Source: Acidimicrobiaceae bacterium (GTDB taxonomy: Bacteria > Actinomycetota > Acidimicrobiia > Acidimicrobiales > Aldehydirespiratoraceae). Taken from it: a stretch of 44,512 nucleotides of DNA. Positions 17,255-24,422 of this stretch are shown here, piece by piece. The position numbers and the translations under genes are program-made. The stretch's first letter is position 1; each line of letters begins with the position of its first letter. The notes beneath the pieces were generated by a model. The model was not told the DNA's origin. It worked only from the letters and a program-made list of their open reading frames with translations, and made no database searches. The stretch lies in assembly GCA_016845585.1 (NCBI GenBank), contig JAERSO010000063.1, positions 1-44,512 of the forward strand, in the 5' to 3' direction.

Positions 17255-17285
17255 TGTAACGCTGGGGACAGACCCCAGCGTTACA
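17255..17285. repeat. REP hairpin, left flank of RAYT gene
   Basis: A perfect 13-bp inverted repeat (TGTAACGCTGGGG / CCCCAGCGTTACA) with loop ACAGA, 28 bp upstream of the RAYT start. The right-flank hairpin (18131-18169) is its reverse complement apart from one base, so the two form an inverted pair around the transposase, as REP pairs do. Confidence 0.85.
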
Positions 17286-17313
17286 TGTCATACCCCCGCC
17301 CTAGCTTTCGGAC

Positions 17314-18177
17314 ATGGCGAGACAGGCACGAGTACACGCAGCCGGCGGCTGGTACCACATCTTCAACCGGGGAGCTCGGCGATGGCCGATCTTTCAGAGC
17401 GATCACGACCGACGCTCCTTCATCGCGCTCCTACGGGCGATGCACGAGGAGCACGGCGTGGAGGTCCACGCATTCTGTCTGATGGGCAACCACTACCACC
17501 TCATCGTCCGCTGTGAGCCGGCCACGCTGGAACGGGCGATGGGGTATCTCGGCCAGGTCTACACGCAACAGTTCAACGCAGCGCACCAGCTCGACGGCCC
17601 GCTGTTTCGCGGACGGTTCGGCTCGGTCCCGATCACCTCCGATGAGCAACTCCTCACGACGGTGCGGTACGTCGCGCTCAATCCTCTGGATCTCGGAGTC
17701 AGATTGAGCCGGTATCCGTGGTCGTCACATCGCTGCTACCTCGGCCTGCGGGCCTCACCGACCTGGATGTCGACCGACGTCATCCTGCGCCTCGTCCACG
17801 ACCATTCGGGCTATCAGGCGTTGGTCGCTGAGCCGCGTCCTGGCGACCCCGCCACTGAGCCGACTCTGGCGGAGGTCGAACGCGCCGTCCTCCAGGTCAC
17901 GGGCTCGACGCCCGCCGCCCTCCGTTCGACGAAGCGCGGACAGCCGAATCGACCTCGGCTGCTGGCCATTCTCGCCGCAGCGAGTTTGACTTCCGTCACC
18001 CGACAGGAGATTGCCGAAGCATTCGGCTTCGCCTCACCGACGGCCGTGAGGGTCGCCCTCCACCGCGCTCGAGTCGCCGCCATGGCTGACACGTCGTTGG
18101 CAGATCACCTGGTCCAGGTCGAGGAGCTCACGCATGTAACGGTGGGGTCTGTCCCCAGCGTTACATGCGTTACATGA
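17314..18177 (+). CDS. REP-associated tyrosine transposase (RAYT, Y1 family)
   Basis: A 287-residue protein with a Y1/HUH transposase domain. It carries the GxYHxxNRGA-like N-terminal motif (WYHIFNRGARR), the metal-binding HUH motif GNHYHLI (H60, H62), and a catalytic-Tyr helix near Y83 (GYLGQVYTQQFN). The later PLFRGRFGSV and RYVALNPLDLG segments are diagnostic of the RAYT/IS200-like group. RAYTs act on neighbouring REP hairpins and usually occur as single domesticated copies. Here two inverted REP hairpins flank it. The C-terminus of the protein is coded by the right hairpin. Confidence 0.9.
   Translation: MARQARVHAAGGWYHIFNRGARRWPIFQSDHDRRSFIALLRAMHEEHGVEVHAFCLMGNHYHLIVRCEPATLERAMGYLGQVYTQQFNAAHQLDGPLFRGRFGSVPITSDEQLLTTVRYVALNPLDLGVRLSRYPWSSHRCYLGLRASPTWMSTDVILRLVHDHSGYQALVAEPRPGDPATEPTLAEVERAVLQVTGSTPAALRSTKRGQPNRPRLLAILAAASLTSVTRQEIAEAFGFASPTAVRVALHRARVAAMADTSLADHLVQVEELTHVTVGSVPSVTCVT
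18131..18169. repeat. REP hairpin, right flank and RAYT 3' end
   Basis: A 17-position inverted repeat with one mismatch (CGCATGTAACG... / ...CGTTACATGCG) and loop TCTGT. It lies inside the last codons of the RAYT gene and is the reverse complement of the left hairpin, apart from one base, over the shared part. Confidence 0.85.
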
Positions 18178-18220
18178 GGCATCACCCAACTACCCGGTAG
18201 CGGCGATTTATGGTGCCCCC

Positions 18221-18388
18221 GTGGGCGACACCACTGTTCCAGACGATTTGACGAGCGAGCGGCTGCGACGCTGCGGTCGATGCGACGTCACGTGGCGCGG
18301 CACTGCCGCCACCGGATGCTGGGTCTGCGGCTCCGAAGGCATCATCGCCACGGCGACCCGCATCGTCGAGGACGAACCGGCCGCCTAG
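18221..18388 (+). CDS. Small zinc-ribbon protein, 55 aa
   Basis: GTG 18221 to TAG 18388, in the gap between the RAYT gene and the MBL hydrolase. The product carries two Cys pairs (RRCGRCD and GCWVCG), a typical zinc ribbon, and ends in an acidic tail. No larger domain is present. The role is unknown; such proteins can be RNA- or protein-binding. The arrangement of the four cysteines makes a real gene likely. Confidence 0.6.
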   Translation: MGDTTVPDDLTSERLRRCGRCDVTWRGTAATGCWVCGSEGIIATATRIVEDEPAA

Positions 18389-18435
18389 GAATCGCTGCTC
18401 AGGCTCAGCCATCGAGCGTCCGATAGCCTCGTCGC

Positions 18436-19044
18436 ATGACGCTTCACTGGTTCGACAGTCGACTCGAGGTCCACCGGTACGTCGTGGGCCCGATGGACAA
18501 CAACGTCTTCGTGATTCGGTGCACCGAGACGGGCGATGCCGTCCTGCTCGACGCGGCCAACGAACACGAGATGCTGCTCGAGGTCTGTCAGACCCTCGGC
18601 GTGCGCAAGGTGCTCGAAACACACGGCCACTGGGACCACATCCAGGCCGTTCCGGCAATCCGCGACGCCGGCTACGAAGTGGGAATCACCGCCGAGGACG
18701 CGGCGATGCTGCCGAGCTACGACTTCGTTCTCGAGGACGAATCGGTCATCGAAGTCGGGAAGCTTCGAATCCACACGCACCTCACCCCCGGCCACACCCC
18801 CGGCTCGATGTCGTACAGCATCGAAGGCGCCCCCCTCGTCTTCAGCGGCGACACCCTCTTCCCCGGCGGCCCCGGCGCCACACAGTTCGAGGGCGGCGAC
18901 TTCCCGACGATCCTCAAGAGCCTCGAAGACCGACTCTTCCGCGCGTTCGATGCCGACACGATCGTGATGCCGGGCCACGGGCTCGACACGACGATCGGCA
19001 ACGAATCACCCCACCTCGACGAATGGGCGGCACGCGGCTGGTGA
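18436..19044 (+). CDS. MBL-fold metallo-hydrolase
   Basis: A 202-residue metallo-beta-lactamase fold hydrolase, glyoxalase II-like in length. The metal motif is THGHWDH (HxHxDH). A later LTPGHTPGSMSY supplies a further His, FSGDTLFPGG the bridging Asp, and a VMPGHG near the C-terminus the last His. It is cytoplasmic with unknown substrate, with hydroxyacyl-glutathione- or thioester-type hydrolysis possible. Its stop overlaps the start codon of the decayed GAF-GGDEF gene (GTGA at 19041-19044), so the two were once coupled. Confidence 0.9.
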   Translation: MTLHWFDSRLEVHRYVVGPMDNNVFVIRCTETGDAVLLDAANEHEMLLEVCQTLGVRKVLETHGHWDHIQAVPAIRDAGYEVGITAEDAAMLPSYDFVLEDESVIEVGKLRIHTHLTPGHTPGSMSYSIEGAPLVFSGDTLFPGGPGATQFEGGDFPTILKSLEDRLFRAFDADTIVMPGHGLDTTIGNESPHLDEWAARGW

Positions 19045-19918
19045 TCCCTGAGAACGAAGTCCAGCGCCTCGCGTCCCTGACCTCGCTGTCTGTGTTGGAC
19101 ACGGCACCGGAGACTCGATTCGACGAGCGCCGCCAATAGTTCAAGGCTGCATGCGGACTCGACATGGACGCGACCGCACGCGAGATCTCCTTTTGTGGTC
19201 ACACCGTCGCGATACTCGAGGAGATGGTCGTGCCCGACACGCACCTCGATCCCCGATTCGTCACCAATCCATTCGTCACCGACGCCCCCTTCATCCGCTC
19301 CTACGCGGGGGTCCCTCTGATCGTGGATCCCGATCTGCCGGTGGGAACACTCTGTGTCCTCGACACGAAACCACGAGACTTCGCTGGGTCCGATCTCCGC
19401 GCCCTCCAGGTCCTGGCGAACCAGGTGACGAGCCAGCTGCGCGCCGACCGGATGATGTGGGCGACCAAGGACACGCTCACGGGCGTCTCGTCTCGCGACG
19501 CGGCGGTCAAATGGCTCGCGCACCAGAGCACCGCGAACACCCGCGCCGCGATCTACCTCGATCTCGATGGGTTCAAGGAGATCAACGACCGCTACACGCA
19601 CGAGGCAGGGGATCGAGTGCTCGCCACCGTCGCCGAGCGACTCGTTGCAGCCGTTGGCGACGGCCACATGGTGGCGCGCCTCGGCGGCGACGAATTCGTG
19701 GTTCTCCTCCAGGACGTCAGCGAGGCCGACCTCGCCCGAACGGTCGCGCGGGTCCGTCAGAACGTGGATCAACCGATCACCTGTCGGCACAGCGAGATTC
19801 CCTGCACTGCGTCGTTCGGCGCGCCGCGGTCGCGCTGCCCGGGGAGGCCGGTGACGACTTGATCAAAGCGGCGGACAGAGCGATGTACCTCGAGAAGCGT
19901 CTCCGCCGCGGTCTCTAG
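19041..19918 (+). pseudogene. Decayed GAF-GGDEF diguanylate cyclase gene
   Basis: GTG 19041 starts a typical GAF-sensor N-terminus (RLASLTSLSVLDTAPETRFDE). An in-frame TAG (19137-19139) then interrupts it. About 20-25 residues normally found between FDER and FKAACGLD are missing, so there was also a deletion. After the stop the same frame continues: REISFCGH and the conserved AGVPLI (GAF end), then TGVSSRDAA, YLDLDGFKEINDRYTHEAGD and the RLGGDEFVV active site (GGDEF variant with intact GGDEF). A one-base shift near 19820 moves the last part (ADRAMYLEKRL) to another frame. It therefore carries three independent lesions. It would have made c-di-GMP. Confidence 0.85.
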
Positions 19919-20472
19919 TCCGACGAGTCGAACCAGGCCACGTCGTCGGACGTCTGCTCGAGCTCCACGGTCACTCGCTGGTAGGCACGCAGATCGGTTG
20001 TGGAGACACCACTCCACCCTTCTCGGCGCATGGTGCCGTCCCCGCGCACGACGAGTCCGACATCGAACCGGTAGGCGAACGCAGCCGTGGCCCCGCTCAC
20101 GAAGAGCACGCCGATGAGCGACACGAGGACGTAGTCGAGCGCTCGTCCAGTCGCCACCACGGCGAACATGGCCAGAAAGACCGCCGCCGCCAACCCGACA
20201 CCGATCACCACCCGACTGACCGCGCGGGCGCCGTTCGAGTAGCCCCGATCGAGACTCCACAGGATCGCACCCGGGTCAGCATCGCCCGATCTGGCCGCCT
20301 TGATCGCGGCACGCAGCGCCGTGACGTCCTTCGCGGGTCGGTTGGGCGCTTTGACGACATCCTTGCTGCCCTGGTTCTTCCAGCAGTTGATCAACACAAC
20401 CAAAGCCTGCCAGCCAGGAACCAGGACCGTCGTTTCATCGTCAAAGATGTACCGAACGTGCCCGATGGGCAT
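19915..20472 (-). CDS. Hypothetical membrane protein, 185 aa
   Basis: An intact frame with two hydrophobic segments (RVVIGVGLAAAVFLAMFAVV and ALDYVLVSLIGVLFVSGATAA). A soluble N-terminal half includes a Lys-rich NQGSKDVVKAPN stretch, and a C-terminal strand-rich tail ends in AWFDSSD. No family is recognised. The stop overlaps the end of the decayed GAF-GGDEF gene, and the start lies close to, and overlaps, the upstream end of the SSI-like lipoprotein gene on the other strand. Confidence 0.65.
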   Translation of the reverse strand: MPIGHVRYIFDDETTVLVPGWQALVVLINCWKNQGSKDVVKAPNRPAKDVTALRAAIKAARSGDADPGAILWSLDRGYSNGARAVSRVVIGVGLAAAVFLAMFAVVATGRALDYVLVSLIGVLFVSGATAAFAYRFDVGLVVRGDGTMRREGWSGVSTTDLRAYQRVTVELEQTSDDVAWFDSSD

Positions 20473-21048
20473 GTTGACGACGAAGACGAAAGAGCCCCCC
20501 TGCGCCGCTTCTTGAGCACCATCACCGTCATCATCGCTTTCGCCCTCGTGGCGTCAGCCTGTGGCGACGACTCCAACGAGACGGATGTCGGCTCCGATCC
20601 CGAAGGCACCGTTCCCGAAGACACCCTCCCCGACACCGCGGCCCCCAGCACGACGACCCCCGACGGCGACGAGCCGCTCGGCGCCGGGCCATACCCGATC
20701 GCCGATTTGGCCATCACTGCGTTCGGGGATGGTAGCGACGTGTCGACGGCGATCACCTACCGGCTGGCCTGCCTCGGCGACACTGCGACCCTCACCGGCG
20801 ACGCTCCACCGAGCACCGCCGAAGGGATGTGTCTCGCCCTCAATGACGACGACATCCGAACACGTCTGATCGAGGGATTCCCCGACGAGATGGTCTGTAC
20901 GATGCAATACGGCGGCCCCGAGCTCGCGGTCATCATGGGCACCCTCGACGGACAGGCCATCGATACGGCGGTCGATCGCACCAACGGCTGCGGCATCGCG
21001 GAATGGAGCGGATTGCTCGGTGAGCTCCTGCCGCCGGCGGCGACCTGA
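20458..21048 (+). CDS. Lipoprotein with subtilisin-inhibitor-like (SSI) domain
   Basis: A lipoprotein of up to 196 residues. The lipobox VASAC follows a hydrophobic segment (TITVIIAFALVA), so the mature protein begins at the Cys and is lipid-anchored outside. The first in-frame start is GTG 20458, which overlaps the hypothetical gene on the other strand; CTG 20500 or TTG 20512 would fit the signal better. After a Thr/Pro/Asp-rich linker, the domain resembles the SSI protease-inhibitor fold. It has two cysteines early (RLACLG and GMCLAL), then CTMQYGGPELAVIMGT and the RTNGCGIAEW end. Family members inhibit extracellular serine proteases. The P1 site is not identified by eye. Confidence 0.7.
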   Translation: MPDGHVDDEDERAPLRRFLSTITVIIAFALVASACGDDSNETDVGSDPEGTVPEDTLPDTAAPSTTTPDGDEPLGAGPYPIADLAITAFGDGSDVSTAITYRLACLGDTATLTGDAPPSTAEGMCLALNDDDIRTRLIEGFPDEMVCTMQYGGPELAVIMGTLDGQAIDTAVDRTNGCGIAEWSGLLGELLPPAAT

Positions 21049-21186
21049 GGCCGAAGCGAAGGCCACCTGGGTCCTTCGGTTCATTTCCATGAATCGAACG
21101 AACCGATCGGGTGAAGACTCTGATTCTCAGTCCCGAAGTGACGAGTGGCAGCTACGCCACCGTCACCACATGGGCAGGAGACTCTG

Positions 21187-21651
21187 ATGGGCACGAAGGA
21201 ACACCTCGAAGACGCACTGGAATTCGTTCTCGAAGCAGGCGAGCAGATCGAAGCCTGGCGGCCCGTCGTGGCCAACGGCCGAGTCGAGGACTCGGCCTAC
21301 CAGACGACGCTCGCGTTGCTTGGTCCTTCGGTGCTCAGCCGCCATGCACAAGGAGCGGTCGCCAACAGCGGTGAGATGCCTGATCGCACCAACCTCGTCG
21401 TCGTCACCGACCGCCGGGTTCTGTGGTGCAACAAGAGCCGCTTCAACGGCGAGGTCATCGTCGGTGGGAGCGACTCCCTCGGCTCGCTGCACCTGGTGAG
21501 CGTGATCCCCGCCCGCATCGCCCTGGCCAAGCTCCGTTTCACGTTCCACGATCGGTCGGTCGTCGAGTTCGATCTTCCGTCTGACCACAAGGCCGCCGAG
21601 TTCGCCACGGACATTCAGCGTCTTCTGCTGCGGGTACCCACCGCAGCCTGA
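21187..21651 (+). CDS. PH-like domain protein, 154 aa
   Basis: Start ATG 21187 with an AGGAG ribosome-binding site at about 21176-21180; an in-frame start further upstream is less likely. The C-terminal half reads like a bacterial PH-like domain (TNLVVVTDRRVLWCNKSRF, then LRFTFHDRSVVEFDLPSD). The N-terminal part is helical. There are no membrane segments, so it is probably cytoplasmic. The family is a loose match and the function is unknown. Confidence 0.65.
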   Translation: MGTKEHLEDALEFVLEAGEQIEAWRPVVANGRVEDSAYQTTLALLGPSVLSRHAQGAVANSGEMPDRTNLVVVTDRRVLWCNKSRFNGEVIVGGSDSLGSLHLVSVIPARIALAKLRFTFHDRSVVEFDLPSDHKAAEFATDIQRLLLRVPTAA

Positions 21652-21679
21652 CCTCGCGTTAGCCGATACGGTTCCAGCC

Positions 21680-22858
21680 ATGTCTGAGACCGTCATCCTC
21701 TCCGGAGCCCGTACCCCCATCGCCAAGATGTCGGGCGGGCTCACGTCCTTTTCGGGCACCGACCTCGGTGGTCTCGCCATCAAGGAAGCACTTCTCCGTG
21801 CCGGCCTTGCCGGCGACGACATCGACTACGCCTACATGGGCCAAGTCGTCATGGGTGGCGCGGGCCAGGTCCCGGCGCGCCAGGCCGCCTTCAAGGGCGG
21901 GATCCCGCTGTCGGTCCCCTCGACCGGCATCAACAAGGCATGCCCGTCCGGCCTCAACGCCATCCAGTTGGCCCACCGACAGATCGCGCTCGGCGAGGCC
22001 GAGACGGTCGTGGCCGGTGGGATGGAGTCCATGACTCAGGCGCCGTACATCCTGCAACAGGGCCGTGGCGGCTATCGCTATGGCGACGCCACGATGCACG
22101 ACTCGCTCACCCTCGACGGGTTGTACTGCAGCCTCGAGCACGAGCTCATGGGCGCCGGCACCGAGCGCTACGCCGCCGCGGCCGGCATGGCCCGCGAACC
22201 TCAGGACGAATACTCGGCCATGTCCCACGAGCGCGCCGCAAGGGCCCAGAAGGACGGCCTCTTCGCCGAAGAGATCACCCCAGTCATCGTTCCGCAGCGC
22301 CGCGGTGACGACCTCGTCGTCAGCGACGACGAGGGAATTCGATTCGGCACCACCGCCGACACGCTCGCCGCGCTCAAGGGTGCGTTTGCCCAGGGTGGCA
22401 ACGTCACCGCCGGCAATGCCAGCCAGATCTCCGACGGTGGGGCCGCCACCGTGGTCACGACCAAGGCCAAAGCCGAGGCGCTCGGCGTCGAGCCTCTCGC
22501 CGAGATCATCAGCTACGGCGAGGTCTCGGGTCCCGACACCTCGCTGCTCACCCAACCGAGTCGAGCCACCGCGGTGGCGCTCGAGCGGGCTGGCCTCTCG
22601 ATCTCCGATGTCGACCTCTTCGAGTTCAACGAGGCCTTCGCCGCGGTCGCCCTCGGCTCGATGGAGGACCTCTCTCTGCCGGACGATGTCGTCAACGTCA
22701 ACGGTGGCGCCATCGCGCTCGGTCACCCGATCGGCATGAGCGGCGCCCGCCTCGCCATCACCCTCGCCTACGAGCTCAAGCGTCGTGGCGGCGGCATCGG
22801 TGTCGCCGCCCTGTGTGGTGGTGGCGGCCAGGGCGACGCCCTCGTCATCAGGGTCTGA
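21680..22858 (+). CDS. Thiolase (acetyl-CoA C-acyltransferase)
   Basis: A 392-residue thiolase. The nucleophile Cys is C88 in NKACPSGLNAI. The GMESMTQAPY stretch, NEAFAAVAL and the catalytic-His segment NGGAIALGHPIGMSGAR follow, then the second Cys in AALCGGGGQGDA near the end. It condenses or cleaves acyl-CoA (acetoacetyl-CoA or longer). A biosynthetic or degradative role cannot be decided, although the 3-hydroxyacyl-CoA dehydrogenase at 15.8 kb could act with it. The next gene starts in or just before its stop, so the three genes to 24413 are probably one transcript. Confidence 0.93.
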   Translation: MSETVILSGARTPIAKMSGGLTSFSGTDLGGLAIKEALLRAGLAGDDIDYAYMGQVVMGGAGQVPARQAAFKGGIPLSVPSTGINKACPSGLNAIQLAHRQIALGEAETVVAGGMESMTQAPYILQQGRGGYRYGDATMHDSLTLDGLYCSLEHELMGAGTERYAAAAGMAREPQDEYSAMSHERAARAQKDGLFAEEITPVIVPQRRGDDLVVSDDEGIRFGTTADTLAALKGAFAQGGNVTAGNASQISDGGAATVVTTKAKAEALGVEPLAEIISYGEVSGPDTSLLTQPSRATAVALERAGLSISDVDLFEFNEAFAAVALGSMEDLSLPDDVVNVNGGAIALGHPIGMSGARLAITLAYELKRRGGGIGVAALCGGGGQGDALVIRV

Positions 22859-23568
22859 TCATCTCGACCGTCCGGTCGAGGCTCGCCGCCCTGGGCCTCC
22901 TCAGCCTTCTCGTCACGGCGTGTGGCTCGGGAGCGGGGTCGGCCGCGCCGTTGACGACAATCCCATCGACGACGAGCGCACCATCGACCACCACGACGTC
23001 CACGACCACGAGCACGACGACAACCACGAGCACGACGACGACCACGACCACGACCACGACCACGACGACCCTGCCCTCGACGCTCGACATCGAGGGCTCG
23101 CCGATGATCGAGTTCTCGATCGAGGTGGACGACGAACTGGCAGAGGAGCTCGACGAGGCCGAGCTCGTCGCCTTCGTCATCGAGACACTGAGCGATCCCC
23201 GGTCATGGACCGCCCGAGGTGCGGGCTTCCGACTCGTCGATGAGGGTGGCCTGTTCACGATGGCCGTCGCCTCACCCGACCGGGTCGACCAGATCTGCTA
23301 CCCGCTGCTCACGTTGGGCCGCTACTCCTGCGCTCGGAACGGCTGGATCGCGTTCAACAGCGAACGATGGTTCAATGCGACAGATGACTGGCCCGCCGAT
23401 CTCGACACGTACCGTCGGTATCTCATCAATCACGAGGTCGGCCACTACATCCACGGGGCTGGGCATTCGGGCTGCCCGGGCATAGGGCAGCCTGCGCCCA
23501 TCATGATGCAGCAGACCAAGGGCCTCCACGGCTGTGAGCCGAACGGCTGGGTAGTCTCGGATCCATGA
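22813..23568 (+). CDS. DUF3152-type lipoprotein with HExxH motif
   Basis: A lipoprotein with a lipobox at LLVTACGSG, followed by a Ser/Thr stalk (about 30 Thr), then a domain of about 170 residues. It ends in NHEVGHYIHGAGH and CPGIGQPAPIMMQQT, the DUF3152 pattern, in which the His residues form a metzincin-like zinc site. The GTG at 22813 overlaps the end of the thiolase gene by 46 nt. A CTG at 22855 would start just ahead of the signal helix, so the start is uncertain. It is extracellular; peptidase activity is inferred from the motif. The TGA overlaps the ATG of the selenoprotein gene. Confidence 0.75.
   Translation: MWWWRPGRRPRHQGLIISTVRSRLAALGLLSLLVTACGSGAGSAAPLTTIPSTTSAPSTTTTSTTTSTTTTTSTTTTTTTTTTTTTLPSTLDIEGSPMIEFSIEVDDELAEELDEAELVAFVIETLSDPRSWTARGAGFRLVDEGGLFTMAVASPDRVDQICYPLLTLGRYSCARNGWIAFNSERWFNATDDWPADLDTYRRYLINHEVGHYIHGAGHSGCPGIGQPAPIMMQQTKGLHGCEPNGWVVSDP
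22984..23070 (+). repeat. Thr/Ser codon tract in DUF3152 lipoprotein
   Basis: A nearly uninterrupted run of ACC/ACG with occasional AGC codons, coding for a Thr/Ser stalk between the lipid anchor and the metal-binding domain. It resembles the Thr18 tract at 10513-10566, although the two proteins are unrelated. Confidence 0.85.
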
Positions 23569-24413
23569 TCGAGCCACCAGCCCAACTCGACGTCGTCGAC
23601 TACATCCAGCAGACCCGCGATTCCTACTCGTCGCTCGGCTACCCCGACTATCGCTGGGCGCACAACCCTGAGGCTTCCGTCATCAACCCGCCCGTGGATC
23701 TGGCCTCGAGCAGGCTCGCAGTCGTGGCATCCGGTGGCATCTATGTCGACGGTCAGGTCGCCTTCCACCACATGGACGACACCAGCCACCGCCGGATTCC
23801 CATGGACGTCGATGTCGACGAGTTGCGGATCAGCCACTTCGCCTACGACACCACCGACGCCAAGGCGGACCCCAACGTCGTGTTTCCCGTCGAGGCACTT
23901 CGGGCCCTGGCCGCCGACGGCACCATCGGCTCGCTGGCGCCAACGGGCCTCACCTTCATGGGCGGCATCTACTCTCAGCGTCGTGTTCGCGAGGAGTTGA
24001 TCCCCGCTCTGACCGATGACCTCCGTGAGATGGCCCCGGATGTGGTGTTGCTCGTCCCCGTTTGACCGGTCTGCCATCAGACAGTTGGTCTGATCGCACG
24101 CCACCTCGAGGGCGAAGGATTCGTCACCACGAGCCTGTCCTCGGCATGGTCCATCACCGCGTCGGCGAACCCACCCCGAGCGGCCTTCCTCGACTATCCG
24201 CTCGGCCACACGAGCGGGCCGCCTCACGATCGCACCGTTCAGCGCGAGACCGTCGAGGCGGCACTCGAACTCGTCGAGCGTCCGACCACTGAACCGGTGA
24301 TTCGGCCACTCCCACATCGCTGGCCTGGACGCGAGTGGAAGGCCCGGGCCAGAGAACTCAAGGACGACCGGGCACCCCGCCACGAGACTCCGCAGTACGA
24401 CATTCGTCAGTAG
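23565..24413 (+). CDS. Selenoprotein, GrdB/PrdB-like (Sec167 at in-frame TGA)
   Basis: The frame from ATG 23565 reads 166 residues (with IYVDGQVAFHHMDDTSHRRI, a GTIGSLAPTG stretch and GGIYSQRR) to a TGA at 24063-24065. It then continues without interruption for 115 codons to TAG 24411-24413. The part just after the TGA is U-PVCHQTVGLIARHLE, followed by SLSSAWSITASANPPRAAF and DYPLGHTSGPPHD. This matches the glycine/sarcosine/betaine/D-proline reductase B family, in which a Cys or Sec occupies the TGA position (xPVCHQ). A UxxC redox pair is formed. A hairpin at 24076-24094 fits a bacterial SECIS. The ATG overlaps the stop of the DUF3152 gene. The alternative is a nonsense mutation, but the conserved 3' part fills the gap to the next gene. 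SelA/B/C/D are not in the window. The reaction is unknown. Confidence 0.82.
24076..24094 (+). promoter_or_regulatory. Candidate bacterial SECIS hairpin
   Basis: A perfect 7-bp stem ATCAGAC/GTCTGAT with the five-base loop AGTTG, starting 10 nt after the TGA (24063-24065). The loop is 17-21 nt from the TGA and has G as its second base, as is expected for bacterial SECIS elements. It is entirely within the coding frame. Confidence 0.65.
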
Positions 24414-24422
24414 GCGAAGCAG

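Noticed and set aside
19137..19139. In-frame TAG in the GAF-GGDEF gene as a possible pyrrolysine codon
   Set aside because: The gene also has a deletion and a frameshift, and no PylS/PylT or methylamine methyltransferase context is seen.
21057..21078. CGAAGG...CCTTCG inverted repeat after the SSI-like gene as a terminator
   Set aside because: Short stem, long loop and no T tract.
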